DNA from: Candidatus Latescibacterota bacterium
GTDB lineage: Bacteria > Latescibacterota > UBA2968 > UBA8231
DNA length: 64,000 nt
Assembly (NCBI GenBank): GCA_022820485.1
Contig: JAJEFJ010000054.1
Coordinates: forward strand, 1-64,000
Direction: 5' to 3'
Shown here: piece by piece, positions 62,612 to 64,000 of the stretch
Position numbering within the stretch: position 1 is the stretch's first letter
Layout of the letters: each line of letters opens with the position of its first letter
Program-made: the position numbers and the translations under genes
The notes under the pieces: generated by a model
What the model saw: only the letters and a program-made list of their open reading frames with translations
Told to the model about the DNA's origin: nothing
Databases searched by the model: none

Positions 62612-62647
62612 AAAAGGCACTTGCGAACGCAATCGCAAGTGCCTTTT
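62612..62647. terminator. Bidirectional terminator after atpC
   Basis: AAAAGGCACTTGCG and CGCAAGTGCCTTTT form a 14-bp perfect stem with T-runs on both strands. It ends both the CPBP gene region and the ATP synthase operon. Confidence 0.85.
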
Positions 62648-62670
62648 GCTTTGCAGATTTTCCGATAAAA

Positions 62671-63078
62671 TCAACTAGTCGTGCGGAGTCGATTGCTGGC
62701 GCGCGCCAGCGCCGTTTGAGCGCGCACTACGTCGATCTCTTCTTGTCCGGCGCGCGCCTGGGCGAGGCGTTCCTCGGCGCGCTGGCGCGCAGACTCGGCC
62801 CGCTCAACATCGATCTCCTCGATGCGTTCGGCTGTCTCGGCCAGCACCGCAACCTGCTCGCGCCCGACCTCGACAAAACCGCCGCTGATGGCCATTTGGA
62901 CCTCATTGCCATCCTCCTCGACAAACCGCAACTGCCCTATCTGCAACGAGGTCAAAAGCGGCACGTGTCCGGCGAGGACGCCAAAACTCCCCTCGCTACC
63001 GGGTGCTTGCAGGCTGGCTACCTGCCCCGAGTAGGCCACCCGCTCTGGCGTGACGACCTCTAAGACGAACGCGGGCAT
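62671..63078 (-). CDS. atpC: ATP synthase epsilon subunit
   Basis: This 135-aa protein is the F1 epsilon subunit: an N-terminal beta sandwich (VVTPERVAYSGQV, GSFGVLAGHVPLL) and a C-terminal two-helix region rich in Ala, Glu and Arg. It lies 3 nt after atpD. Confidence 0.95.
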   Translation of the reverse strand: MPAFVLEVVTPERVAYSGQVASLQAPGSEGSFGVLAGHVPLLTSLQIGQLRFVEEDGNEVQMAISGGFVEVGREQVAVLAETAERIEEIDVERAESARQRAEERLAQARAGQEEIDVVRAQTALARASNRLRTTS

Positions 63079-63081
63079 GGA

Positions 63082-64000
<919 letters not shown>

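Overview
The window is a GC-rich, gene-dense bacterial chromosome segment with no rRNA, CRISPR array, phage or intact insertion sequence. Housekeeping genes (recA, radA, prfA, prmC, rho, rpmE, dnaG, rel, hisC, mpl, dnaE, tpiA, pgk, PFK, secG, atpC, atpD) are mixed with families that are common in little-cultivated lineages: CRTAC1/FG-GAP proteins, fibronectin III plus dockerin-like secreted proteins, a lamin-tail protein, DUF6785/DUF6784 membrane proteins, an M28-FtsX giant protein, PqqD-like, ThuA-like and xylose-isomerase-like proteins. That mix resembles Latescibacterota/Poribacteria-type or neighbouring FCB/PVC-like candidate phyla. This placement is inference from gene families; no rRNA gene is present to confirm it. 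Mpl implies diaminopimelate-type peptidoglycan recycling, and lipoprotein and Sec signals imply a cell envelope with an exported compartment.

Layout. 1-12 kb (minus strand): a small membrane-anchored protein, an epimerase, an interrupted hpt, recA with its own promoter, radA-prmC-prfA-DUF1385-rpmE-rho (a conserved translation-termination/transcription-termination neighbourhood), and two paralogous Fn3/dockerin secreted proteins. 12-16.5 kb (plus): dnaG, a CAT-anticodon tRNA, a CRTAC1-like protein and tRNA-Val. 16.5-23.1 kb: a lamin-tail protein, mpl, a GT2, hisC and a bifunctional Rel. 23.3-37.5 kb (plus): one unbroken run of nine genes with very small gaps or overlaps: NusG-II protein, Gx transporter, DUF6785 protein, pseudo-M28/FtsX protein, second DUF6785-like protein, a two-domain unknown, an orphan PqqD-like protein, a PAP2-like protein and recD2. 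This run is the best candidate for an undescribed envelope system.

37.5-45.1 kb: ThuA-like gene, a decayed glcD, a D-cysteine-desulfhydrase-like gene, an unusual ABC exporter with a DUF1854 partner, a sugar-phosphate isomerase-like gene and a GT2. 45.2-58.5 kb: map, a small unknown, tlpA, dnaE, a Trm112-like gene, tRNA-Leu, secG and a glycolytic block tpiA-pgk-PFK (the PFK has pyrophosphate-type residues), then comF and a large M16 protease. 58.5-64 kb: tRNA-Met, a 1131-residue protein made of two copies of a CPBP module in which only the first keeps the protease residues, and the end of the ATP synthase operon (atpC and a partial atpD).

Several intergenic regions carry strong stem-loops. 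Three terminators share an outer AAAAGGCAC stem, a few short GC-rich palindromes recur, and three genes (hpt, mpl, map) have -10-like hexamers only 5-7 bases before the ATG and no Shine-Dalgarno sequence, which suggests leaderless transcripts.
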